Shown: piece by piece, positions 17,700-24,901 of the stretch
How positions within the stretch are numbered: position 1 is the first letter of the stretch
How the letters are laid out: the number at the start of each line of letters is the position of its first letter
DNA from: Bacillus pumilus
GTDB lineage: Bacteria; Bacillota; Bacilli; Bacillales; Bacillaceae
Length of the DNA: 64,000 bases
Assembly: GCF_900186955.1 (NCBI RefSeq)
Contig: NZ_LT906438.1
Coordinates: forward strand, 2,976,001 to 3,040,000
Direction: 5' to 3'
Program-made: the position numbers and the translations under genes
The notes under the pieces: model-generated
The model's input: the letters and a program-made list of their open reading frames with translations, nothing else
What the model was told of the DNA's origin: nothing
Databases searched by the model: none

Positions 17700-18251
17700 T
17701 TACTTAACCACTTTCGCACCAAGCGACTGCTCAAAGTGAGAAAGTGCCCACTCGTGCCCCGCTTCATTAAAACTCGCTACAGCATTCTCGTGAATCACAA
17801 GTTCGAAGCCTTTATTGTACGCATCAACAGCTGTATGAAGTACACAAATATCGGTACATACGCCGGCTAAATGAAGTTCAGTGATGCCACGCTCACGCAG
17901 TTTCATTTCTAATTGAGTGCCTGCAAAAGCAGAGTATCTTGTTTTTTCCATATAGTAGACATGTTTTAAATGCTTTGACGTGTGAAATAGTGAACTTAGT
18001 TTTCCATAAAGTTCAATTCCCTTTGTCCCGCGAATATTATGGGGCGGAAATAACTTTGTCTCTGGATGATAAAGGTCTTGCTCCTCATGATGATCGACTG
18101 CAAAGACGACAAAGTGCCCTTCATCAATAAACGAAGAAGTGATCTCTGTGATCTTAGGCTCAATCGCCTGTCCAGGCTTTCCACATGTCAATTTTCCATC
18201 GTCTGCAACAAAATCAACGGTATAATCAATACAAATCAATGCTTTGCCCAT
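17700..18251 (-). CDS. pncA: Nicotinamidase
   Basis: A 183-residue cysteine hydrolase of the isochorismatase superfamily, same length as B. subtilis PncA, converting nicotinamide to nicotinate. The triad is visible: Asp in ALICIDYTVDF (about residue 8), Lys in VYYMEKTRYSAF (near 105), and Cys in LAGVCTDICVLH (near 140). Upstream in-frame ATGs exist at 18266 and 18257, but GGGAGAG lies inside them and is properly spaced only for ATG 18251. Confidence 0.94.
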   Translation of the reverse strand: MGKALICIDYTVDFVADDGKLTCGKPGQAIEPKITEITSSFIDEGHFVVFAVDHHEEQDLYHPETKLFPPHNIRGTKGIELYGKLSSLFHTSKHLKHVYYMEKTRYSAFAGTQLEMKLRERGITELHLAGVCTDICVLHTAVDAYNKGFELVIHENAVASFNEAGHEWALSHFEQSLGAKVVK

Positions 18252-18311
18252 CCGCATCTCTCCCATATGCTCTTTTGACTCATTATAGCTTATTCATTTC
18301 ACTAGGGAAAC

Positions 18312-18719
18312 CTATTCAACAGATTCGTGAGCAAAAGCCTTTTGAAACAGCTCATCTTCTATATAGATGTGCTCTTGATTGACCGCATTCGGCAGCTCTA
18401 TCACAAGACCAAAAGGAGAATGTGCCTCATGATGATTCACCACTTTAAAGGAACATCCAGCGGCATTAGCCATTTTCACATATTGAGAATAAGAAGCATA
18501 GGACAACTCACCATTTAAAAGAACAGTGGCCTGACGGTTGGCCTTTAATATTTGTTCGACCTCTTGATACGGTTTATTTCGTGATACCTGTCCCTTTGTC
18601 AGGGCAAGAAGCGCTCGTTCTCTTAATGAACCGAGAAACATTCTTCGTTCATTGGGTTTTGTTTCAGCATGTCCAAATATCCCTTGCTGCAAATAAAAGT
18701 CTACGGATTCTTCTTTCAT
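18312..18719 (-). CDS. yueI: Conserved protein YueI (DUF1694)
   Basis: A 135-residue soluble protein of the YueI family, unknown function. Visible features are the basic patch ERRMFLGSLRERALLALTKGQ (near residue 27) and a mixed alpha/beta pattern reminiscent of an L7Ae-like fold, which is speculation. GTG 18731 is in frame but touches the ribosome site; ATG 18719 is 11 bases from AGGAG and gives the usual size. It is co-oriented 60 bases upstream of pncA, so a link with NAD salvage is possible but untested. Confidence 0.8.
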   Translation of the reverse strand: MKEESVDFYLQQGIFGHAETKPNERRMFLGSLRERALLALTKGQVSRNKPYQEVEQILKANRQATVLLNGELSYASYSQYVKMANAAGCSFKVVNHHEAHSPFGLVIELPNAVNQEHIYIEDELFQKAFAHESVE

Positions 18720-18746
18720 CGCTGTTTTCACTCCTGGTTTTAAAAT

Positions 18747-18995
18747 TTACATTTCTGTGACCCAGTGCACAATCTTTAGTGCAAGGTCACGAGCTTCGTC
18801 TGTTTCTGCTCTTTCCATTAAGGATTGCTCGAGCGTATGGATCAGCTGCTCTTTTTCGTCCTCGTACGCAATGGAAATACTCCATTCAATATCAGGTACG
18901 GCAACAAGCGTTTTATATTCTTTTTTATTTTCATGTAAATATACATTGTAGGTCTTTGGCTGCCGGCTTGTGATGTGTGCTTTTCTAATTTTCAT
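18747..18995 (-). CDS. yueH: Conserved small protein YueH
   Basis: An 82-residue protein equal in length to B. subtilis YueH and in the same position. It begins MKIRKAHITSRQPKTYNVYL and is rich in charged residues with no membrane segment or motif I recognise. AGAGGTG lies about 12 bases before the ATG. First gene of the yueH-yueI-pncA-pncB transcription unit, separated from yueI by 27 bases. Confidence 0.8.
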   Translation of the reverse strand: MKIRKAHITSRQPKTYNVYLHENKKEYKTLVAVPDIEWSISIAYEDEKEQLIHTLEQSLMERAETDEARDLALKIVHWVTEM

Positions 18996-19047
18996 TTAAC
19001 TCTGTTCACACCTCTTTTTTCTTCTTACATCCATATCCATTGTACCA

Positions 19048-19091
19048 TAAAAAAAGACAGCTTCTGAAAAGGAGTTCCCTTTCAAAGCTGG
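19048..19091 (-). terminator. Terminator of the downstream GerPF-like gene
   Basis: Long imperfect hairpin (AGCCAGCTTTGAAAGG against CCTTTTCAGAAGCTGTCT) with a seven-T tail on the minus strand, directly after the stop. Confidence 0.8.
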
Positions 19092-19313
19092 CTACGCATT
19101 GAAGCTTTTTTGCTGACTAATAAGATTAGAATCCCAAACAAATGTGACGTTTGGACTGTTAAAAAATTGGACGTGGTCCCCTGCATTATAGGTACCTGAA
19201 CCACCGGCGGAGTGATCAACACTTTTTGGTGAAATGGCAAAAACATCACCGAAATGTGCCGCCCCATTTCCGTACACACGATCTATATGAATAGGTCCAA
19301 CAATCGCTGGCAT
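19092..19313 (-). CDS. GerPA/GerPF-family spore germination protein, second copy
   Basis: A 73-residue protein of the GerPA/PF family, starting MPAIVGPIHI. Upstream sequence keeps the frame open, but AAAGGTGG is seven bases before ATG 19313. It is 43 of 73 residues identical (counted by hand) to its upstream neighbour, including VDHS..GG.G and the C-terminal SFNA. GerP proteins are spore proteins needed for germinants to pass the coat; membership is clear, exact role is not. B. subtilis has a single gene (yueG) here, so this is an additional tandem copy with its own ribosome site and terminator. Confidence 0.85.
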   Translation of the reverse strand: MPAIVGPIHIDRVYGNGAAHFGDVFAISPKSVDHSAGGSGTYNAGDHVQFFNSPNVTFVWDSNLISQQKSFNA

Positions 19314-19373
19314 TGCTCCACCACCTTTTCTATCTACATCATATGCCCAGCTCAACAATACGTGTATCACAAA

Positions 19374-19412
19374 TAAAAAAGACAGCTGATATGTCATCAC
19401 CAGCTGTCTTTC
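19374..19412 (-). terminator. Terminator between the two GerPF-like genes
   Basis: AAAGACAGCTG / CAGCTGTCTTTTTT hairpin on the minus strand, so the two copies are probably separate transcripts or partially attenuated. Confidence 0.88.
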
Positions 19413-19633
19413 TATGCATTAAATGATTGAGGCTGGCCAAACAATGTGAAGTCCCAAAGCATCGTCGCATTTGGATCACTTGTAAGAGACATATAATCAC
19501 CTGAATTAAAGGCTCCAGCCCCGCCAGTCGAGTGGTCTACAGCTAAAGGAGCAATGGCCAGTACATCACCAAAAGTAGCTGCACCATTTCCTCCTAATGA
19601 CTCGATATGAATAGGTCCAACGATGGCAGGCAT
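19412..19633 (-). CDS. yueG: GerPA/GerPF-family spore germination protein YueG
   Basis: A 73-residue GerPF-like protein, MPAIVGPIHIESLGGNGAAT at the start, with the Gly/Asn-rich middle (GGAGAFNSGDY) usual in this family. The ATG follows AGGGGGAGA by six bases. The position between yueH and yueF is that of B. subtilis yueG. Family knowledge points to a coat or inner-coat spore protein made late in the mother cell; I could not confirm a SigK promoter by eye. Confidence 0.85.
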   Translation of the reverse strand: MPAIVGPIHIESLGGNGAATFGDVLAIAPLAVDHSTGGAGAFNSGDYMSLTSDPNATMLWDFTLFGQPQSFNA

Positions 19634-19704
19634 CAGAATCTCCCCCTATCTGCTTATGTCAATCATCTTATGCAGAGAGGGAAAAGTTGTGCATTTGCCC
19701 TGCC

Positions 19705-20808
19705 TTAGACGTTTAAATGCTGTTCTTTACGAGACCGCTGACGCAGCTGAACCAATCTGACAATATTCAGGGTGATGGCTTTGAGCAGTGCATAGACAGG
19801 AACCGCAAAGATCATGCCAAGGATGCCACCAAAGCTTCCTGCCCCAATTAATAACAGGATAATGGTCAAAGGATGTGTGTTCAGGCGTTTCCCAATGATC
19901 AATGGAGAAATGACATTTCCGTCAATTTGCTGCACGACAAGAATCACAATCACTGTCACCACTGCTTTTCCAGGCGAATCAAGAAAGGCAATAAGCACAG
20001 CTGGTGCCGCTCCAAGATATGGTCCAAGGTATGGAATCACATTTGTGACCGCAATGATAATACCGAGAATAAGCGCATATTTCACACCAATTAATAAGTA
20101 TCCAATAAAACAAGCGACTCCGACAAACAAACAGACAATAATCTGCCCCTGTATGTAGGCTGCGAGCGTGTCGTTTAATTCTTTGAAGATCTTGAGCCCT
20201 TCCTTGCGGTAAGGCATTGGTAAGAACTGAACGAGCTTGTCCGGAAACTTATGCCCGTCTTTCAACATATAAAATAAAATAAATGGAACTGTGATGACGG
20301 CTAAGGCAATATTCGCAATCACGCCAAACACCGCAGACATGCTTGAAGCAATGTTTTCCGGTAATGCCTTTAATGTCGAAACGACCGTCTGTTCAAACTT
20401 TGAGACAGACACATAATCTTGGCTCATCATCCAAGTAAATGTTTTAGAATGCGAAAAGTCATTGATAAATTTCTGCATGTCCGTCACATATCCAGGGAAG
20501 CTTTTGACAAGTCCGCCTAACTGCGTGACAATGACAGGTCCGGCAGCATTGACGATGAATGTGATGAGTCCGATGAACAGGAGATAAATAATCAGGATGG
20601 CGAGTGACCTAGGAATCTTCTTGGACAAGAATCGCACAATTGGATTAAAAATGAAAAAGAGAATACCTGCCAGCAAGATAGGAACAAACAGTGTTGACGC
20701 AAATAAAATAATCGGCTGAAATAAAAACGAAACCTTTGTTGATACATACACAATGAGTAAAACAAGTAATATTTGGAATGTCCAAAAATGAACTTTAGAT
20801 TTTAACAA
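19705..20808 (-). CDS. yueF: AI-2E family membrane permease YueF
   Basis: A 367-residue membrane protein of the AI-2E transporter (UPF0118/PerM) family: two to three helices in residues 8-90, a ~100-residue loop, then helices from 155 to the end including the LNTHPLTIILLLIGAGSFGG motif near 305. Members move autoinducer-2, Na+ or other solutes; the substrate here is unknown. It starts at TTG 20808, GGAGGAG lying five bases before. Same place as B. subtilis yueF. Confidence 0.88.
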   Translation of the reverse strand: MLKSKVHFWTFQILLVLLIVYVSTKVSFLFQPIILFASTLFVPILLAGILFFIFNPIVRFLSKKIPRSLAILIIYLLFIGLITFIVNAAGPVIVTQLGGLVKSFPGYVTDMQKFINDFSHSKTFTWMMSQDYVSVSKFEQTVVSTLKALPENIASSMSAVFGVIANIALAVITVPFILFYMLKDGHKFPDKLVQFLPMPYRKEGLKIFKELNDTLAAYIQGQIIVCLFVGVACFIGYLLIGVKYALILGIIIAVTNVIPYLGPYLGAAPAVLIAFLDSPGKAVVTVIVILVVQQIDGNVISPLIIGKRLNTHPLTIILLLIGAGSFGGILGMIFAVPVYALLKAITLNIVRLVQLRQRSRKEQHLNV

Positions 20809-20961
20809 AGATGCTCCTCCTGTTACGTATTGATCTTATTAAAAAACTACTATTCAACCCACCATCTGTCAACTGCTTCTTGTTTTTAGAACCTCATTTT
20901 TTGAAAAAAAAAGAACAATTGGTATATCATGCACTTTTTCTAGATATACATTCTATAAGCA

Positions 20962-20993
20962 TGAAAAAAAGCAGACACCTGTGCGTCTGCTTG
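20962..20993 (-). terminator. Terminator of yuzF
   Basis: AGCAGAC / GTCTGCT hairpin followed by seven T on the minus strand. Confidence 0.88.
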
Positions 20994-21230
20994 TTACACT
21001 CTTTCACTGTGATCAGGCATCACCGACACGATTTGCTGGATCCGCACATAAAAAACTGATTTCGCCCCCGCTTCTATGACAATATGATCCGGCATGACTT
21101 CCTTCAATTTCCCACGGACCGTATCTTTCACTGTTTGCACAATTAATCTCATACCGACCACTTTCTGCAATGTTTGATAAACATATGGATCAACTAATGA
21201 AACAAGCTGTGGACTTCCTTGTTGTGCCAT
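20994..21230 (-). CDS. yuzF: Small protein YuzF (DUF2642)
   Basis: A 78-residue protein, the length of B. subtilis YuzF, containing a DUF2642-type domain: LVSLVDPYVYQTLQKVVG, then VQTVKDTVRGKLKEVMPDHIV and FYVRIQQIVSVMP. Relatives are often spore-coat associated and have an Sm-like beta pattern; the role here is unknown. ATG 21230 follows AAAGGGGCGGG; the upstream extension of the frame lacks a ribosome site. Confidence 0.82.
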   Translation of the reverse strand: MAQQGSPQLVSLVDPYVYQTLQKVVGMRLIVQTVKDTVRGKLKEVMPDHIVIEAGAKSVFYVRIQQIVSVMPDHSERV

Positions 21231-21412
21231 ACTACCCGCCCCTTTACTTGTGTATTTACCCACAGCGTATGCATGAACCCATGTGAATGTCACTCAGGGC
21301 AATCCCACAACATTAATACCATATTTTAACAATTGATACGTTTTTACATTTTTTAGAAGTATAATAGATTGGTGCTGCCAACCATTTAAAACATTTGAAG
21401 AGGTGAATTGTC

Positions 21413-22897
21413 TTGAAAAAACTCATCTGTATTGTTGCTGTGATGCTCTTTCTATCCTCTGCATGTTATGCGCATGCAGGGACAATTGGAGACCCACCAG
21501 GGACGCCAGGAAAGTGGTTTAAAGGCGAAGAGCCCGTTCAAAAAGACGGATCAAAACCACCACTTGTTTTTGTTCATGGCATTAACAACTCCTCCTCCAC
21601 TTGGTCCAATCGAAACGATATGGCAAATCAGGCTGTTTTGAACGGATACGAAAGCGCATTCATAGATTTGCACCCAGATCAGGACATGAAAAAGAACGGC
21701 AAACTATTAGCGGAAAAGCTCAAAGAAATCTATGATGCGTTTGGTAGAAAATTCATTGTGATTGGTCATAGTAAAGGAGGGGTCGATACACAGTCCGCCC
21801 TGGTGTATTTCAAAGCCCATCCCTATGTGGAAAAGGTCATTACTCTCGGCTCTCCTCATAACGGGACACCGCTTGCGGATCTAGCGTATAGCAAGGGCGG
21901 AAGCTGGCTTGCGGAAATTCTTGGACAAAAAAGCGACGCGCTTTATTCTTTGCAAACCGGTCTGATGGCGGCTTTTCGAAGTGAAACCGACCAGCTTGAG
22001 GCGTTTCCCAATAAATATGTCACCTACTCTGGTTCAGAATGGGGTACATTTGGCGGTGCGCTGTATTTAGGCGGCATGTATTTAAAGAGCTTTGGTACAA
22101 ATGATGGTGCCGTCACGGTAAACAGCACAAAACTATCATATGCAAACAATATTTTAACAGGAAAATGGGATCACTATTCAATCAAAAACGGCACAAGTAT
22201 GTTTCCTGTGTTCCAGCATCAGCTGCTGACAAATGCCTCGAGCGCTGAAAATAAACATAAAGAGGAACAAGAGCCCGTCTCTGCTGAGCTCAATACAGAT
22301 GTTTATGTGAAAGGTGGAGAAAGTGAAAAGGATAAAACAGAAGCGTTCTATGTAGAGGAAGGAACGAATGGCTTATCGATCCAGTGGTTAAATGAAAGGC
22401 AGGAGACGCAGCCCGAAATTATTGCCCCAAATGGAGACGTCTTAACAAACCTTAAGACATCGGAAGCATCTTTCCCATATGAAGGCGCATATTCACACCA
22501 TGTAAAAATCAATAAACCCGTTCCCGGAAAATGGACGATTCAATCGAATTCAGGAAAAAAGGTTCCTTATCTGCTGCTTGTATCCTTTGATTCACCATTA
22601 AATGAAGAAATTAAAGAAGCTGCATCGAAATCAGGGGGTGCATCGACCCATTCAAGCGGTCTGATTAAGCGGTTAAGCAAATCAGTGGAAACCAATTACT
22701 TTAAAGACGCACAAAAGGATCATCCACTGAAAACAAGTACCTCATCAGCTATTCAATTGAAAGAAGAAGGTGCTTATTCCGTCACGGTGCAATACACTGG
22801 ACTCACTACGTCAGGGACATCTGCGTTTAACCGTACCGTTATTCGAACATTGTATGTCGATCAGCACGGAACGATTCATGGAGACATTCCATATTAA
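21413..22897 (+). CDS. Secreted lipase/esterase-like alpha/beta hydrolase
   Basis: A 494-residue secreted protein with a clear signal peptide (residues 1-22, cut near CYAHAG). The N-terminal ~260 residues form an alpha/beta hydrolase: oxyanion region PPLVFVHGINNSSSTW near 50, nucleophile elbow VIGHSKGGVDTQSA near 118 with the catalytic Ser, and ITLGSPHNGTPLADLAY near 145, typical of bacterial triacylglycerol lipases; candidate acid and His are GTNDGAVTVNS near 227 and WDHYSI near 250. The ~230-residue C-terminal part looks like an all-beta domain and I do not recognise it. It starts at TTG (21413) after GAAGAGGTG. It stands alone on the plus strand between yuzF and yueE, absent from B. subtilis there, so it is an insertion. 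Its TAA overlaps the yueE stop by three bases. Confidence 0.85.
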   Translation: MKKLICIVAVMLFLSSACYAHAGTIGDPPGTPGKWFKGEEPVQKDGSKPPLVFVHGINNSSSTWSNRNDMANQAVLNGYESAFIDLHPDQDMKKNGKLLAEKLKEIYDAFGRKFIVIGHSKGGVDTQSALVYFKAHPYVEKVITLGSPHNGTPLADLAYSKGGSWLAEILGQKSDALYSLQTGLMAAFRSETDQLEAFPNKYVTYSGSEWGTFGGALYLGGMYLKSFGTNDGAVTVNSTKLSYANNILTGKWDHYSIKNGTSMFPVFQHQLLTNASSAENKHKEEQEPVSAELNTDVYVKGGESEKDKTEAFYVEEGTNGLSIQWLNERQETQPEIIAPNGDVLTNLKTSEASFPYEGAYSHHVKINKPVPGKWTIQSNSGKKVPYLLLVSFDSPLNEEIKEAASKSGGASTHSSGLIKRLSKSVETNYFKDAQKDHPLKTSTSSAIQLKEEGAYSVTVQYTGLTTSGTSAFNRTVIRTLYVDQHGTIHGDIPY

Positions 22898-23427
22898 ACA
22901 GAGCGTTTCATGGGCTGAAGTGCCTGCTGCACTTTCTGATCCAAATCGGCAATTTTTTTCATTGCGAGTGATTCGTCTATTTGTCTGTAATGGTGGTGTC
23001 CGCCAGGCTCTTCATCCATTTCATCTGCTTTCTTCACAATTTGTTGAAGTGTGTCCTTATGAAGGTCGCCCTCTGGCAAATAGGAATCTGTATGAAGCAG
23101 AATCGCAAGTGCAATATCTTTGGCTGCTTTTGGTTCCTCCCCGAGCCGTATGAGCAGTTTATGTGCCCGCTCTGCACCTTTAATGGCATGAATATCATTT
23201 CGTCTATATGTCTCGTAATCCCACTCTCCGCCGGCTGTATACCATTCATAATGGCCGATGTCATGCAAGAGTGCTGCTTTCACAGCAAGATCTGGGTTAA
23301 TTCCAGCCTTCATCGCCAGCTTGAATGCGTGATAAGCACAAGCAATCGCATGGGCTTTTCCTGAACGATTTAAATACTTTTGAGCAACTGGATGGGTGTA
23401 AACATCCATTAATGTAACCTTTCTCAT
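22894..23427 (-). CDS. yueE: HD-domain hydrolase YueE
   Basis: A 177-residue HD-superfamily protein. The metal-binding residues are visible: His in SGKAHAIACAYHAF (near 25), HD in AALLHDIGHYEW (near 55), His in NDIHAIKGAERA (near 80) and Asp in ALAILLHTDSYL (near 113). Such proteins are metal-dependent phosphohydrolases; the substrate is unknown. It sits between yuzF and yueD as in B. subtilis, with the lipase gene converging on its end without a recognisable terminator. Confidence 0.87.
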   Translation of the reverse strand: MRKVTLMDVYTHPVAQKYLNRSGKAHAIACAYHAFKLAMKAGINPDLAVKAALLHDIGHYEWYTAGGEWDYETYRRNDIHAIKGAERAHKLLIRLGEEPKAAKDIALAILLHTDSYLPEGDLHKDTLQQIVKKADEMDEEPGGHHHYRQIDESLAMKKIADLDQKVQQALQPMKRSV

Positions 23428-23558
23428 GGAAACCCCTCCTTATCTATATTTTTAGCATCCTAACATATTCTGAAAAGAAACTCAAATGTTCTGTTATATT
23501 TTCTATGAGTCTCAAGATTAGCTTATGTCAAATTAGCCGGTTTTGCTTGTACAAGACG

Positions 23559-23589
23559 GAAAAAAGCAGTCGTTATGACTGCTTTTTTC
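23559..23589 (-). terminator. Terminator of yueD
   Basis: AAAAAAGCAGTC / GACTGCTTTTTT hairpin whose loop contains the yueD stop codon. Confidence 0.9.
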
Positions 23590-24316
23590 CATAGTCACGT
23601 GCATCGTATACGCAGCCGCCAGCTGGATCATCCGCTAATAGATCGAGCAAAATACTTGCGACTTCATCTGGACTCTTCAAAGTACCTGTTTCATATAATT
23701 GCTGAAAACGTTCAATTTGTTCGAAGTCCTGTTTTGATGATTTCCGAATCTCTCCCTGCATATCTGTATCAATCGTGCCTGGGGAAAATGAAAACGTGTT
23801 GATTGGATATTCCTCGTCCTGCTGTTCCTCATGCAAAGTCCTCATAAACATATCAAGTCCTGCCTTTGAGCTGCAATACGCACTCCAGCCTTTATATGGA
23901 TTTTTCGCCGCTCCAGAAGAAAGGTGAACAATCGTTTTCTTTCCATTAAATGATTGAGTCTGCTTAACAAACACATGGCTCAGCAAAACAGGAATCACAA
24001 GATTCAGCGTATAATGCTGATGAAGCGTATCCTGTCCGCCTTGCCCCACACGTTTGATTGGTGTCACCATGCCTGCATTATTGACGAATATGATATCATC
24101 AGCTGCTGTCAGTGTTTGCGGCGTGAGACAATCTTGAAGCCATTTGGCTGCTGCTTGCTCATCTGTCAGATCGACCTGTGTATGTGTAAGCTTCGGATGA
24201 GAAATCGGTGATGCACTTCTTGCTGCCGTGTACACATGATCTCCGCGTGAGAGCAGCCGGTTCACAAGTGCTAGGCCAAATCCTTTTGATCCGCCTGTAA
24301 CGATTGAAATTCGAAT
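23573..24316 (-). CDS. yueD: Short-chain dehydrogenase YueD (benzil reductase type), ATT start
   Basis: A 247-residue classical SDR. The NADP-binding motif ISIVTGGSKGFGLALVNRLL opens the protein, followed by NNAG (IIFVNNAGMVTP near 92), Ser of HLSSGAA and the catalytic YxxxK in SAYCSSKAG near 158. The first ATG/GTG/TTG in frame is GTG 24265, which would delete the whole dinucleotide fold. Upstream to the in-frame TGA there is no ATG, GTG or TTG, but an ATT at 24316 lies six bases after AAGGGAGGAG and gives a normal length (B. subtilis 243). I therefore infer an ATT start. The B. subtilis enzyme reduces benzil to (S)-benzoin; the physiological substrate is unknown. Confidence 0.82.
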   Translation of the reverse strand: MRISIVTGGSKGFGLALVNRLLSRGDHVYTAARSASPISHPKLTHTQVDLTDEQAAAKWLQDCLTPQTLTAADDIIFVNNAGMVTPIKRVGQGGQDTLHQHYTLNLVIPVLLSHVFVKQTQSFNGKKTIVHLSSGAAKNPYKGWSAYCSSKAGLDMFMRTLHEEQQDEEYPINTFSFSPGTIDTDMQGEIRKSSKQDFEQIERFQQLYETGTLKSPDEVASILLDLLADDPAGGCVYDARDYGKKQS

Positions 24317-24386
24317 GACAATCTCCTCCCTTGATAACTCTATTTTACGTAGGGAAACGGTACGACTTCAAGCAATCTGCATAAAG

Positions 24387-24417
24387 AAAAACCTGCCTCT
24401 TTTTAAAGAGACAGGCT
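24387..24417 (-). terminator. Terminator of the yuk/yue type VII operon
   Basis: CCTGTCTCTTT / AGAGGCAGG hairpin and five T on the minus strand, right after yueC. Confidence 0.88.
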
Positions 24418-24901
24418 ATTTCTTCTCAGCCTTCACATTCACCTTTGGAATTAGAATAAACATCACAACGATGCCAAAGACGATTAAGAAACCAAAGATG
24501 ATCGGAAGCAGTGCGGATGACTGCTTCTCATAATCATCTCCAGAAGGTGCCGATACAGCGGCATCACGAAAAGAGATATTCATCTCTTCCATCATGTGAG
24601 CTGATGTTTTGGGCGGGTTCTCTTTTAGATCACTGAAAAGCTGCGGAGAAAGAGACCCTCCCGGAGTTTTAGGCGGTTCAGCAAAATGAATGTCTGTTTT
24701 AACTGTTGATGTCTTTTTACTTTGTTCGTATTTCGTTTGATCCCTCAATATACTTGAGTTAATATTGAGCTCTTTTTCTTGATATTCATTCGGCTTGACA
24801 TTTGTATCCGTATCTTCACCAGCAGCGAAAGCAGCAGGAATGAGGAGAAAAAGGGACATGACACCAAGTGCCATCCCTTTCACGAACAGATTAAGCCTCA
24901 T
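24416..24901 (-). CDS. yueC: Type VII secretion protein EssA/YueC
   Basis: A 161-residue protein with an N-terminal signal or anchor helix (MALGVMSLFLLIPAAFAAG, residues 10-28), a polar outer region, and one C-terminal membrane helix (LLPIIFGFLIVFGIVVMFILI, near 132-152) with a basic tail. This is the layout of EssA of the Firmicutes ESX-like secretion system. It overlaps the end of yueB by 11 bases and closes the operon. In B. subtilis yueC is needed for YukE secretion. Confidence 0.9.
   Translation of the reverse strand: MRLNLFVKGMALGVMSLFLLIPAAFAAGEDTDTNVKPNEYQEKELNINSSILRDQTKYEQSKKTSTVKTDIHFAEPPKTPGGSLSPQLFSDLKENPPKTSAHMMEEMNISFRDAAVSAPSGDDYEKQSSALLPIIFGFLIVFGIVVMFILIPKVNVKAEKK

Noticed and set aside
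19092..19633. Paired yueG copies as a CRISPR-like or short tandem repeat
   Set aside because: The similarity is protein-level, codon-phased and gene-length: a gene duplication, not a repeat array.
20811..21059. 82-codon plus-strand frame
   Set aside because: It overlaps the terminator and 3' end of yuzF on the other strand and has no start signal or family resemblance.
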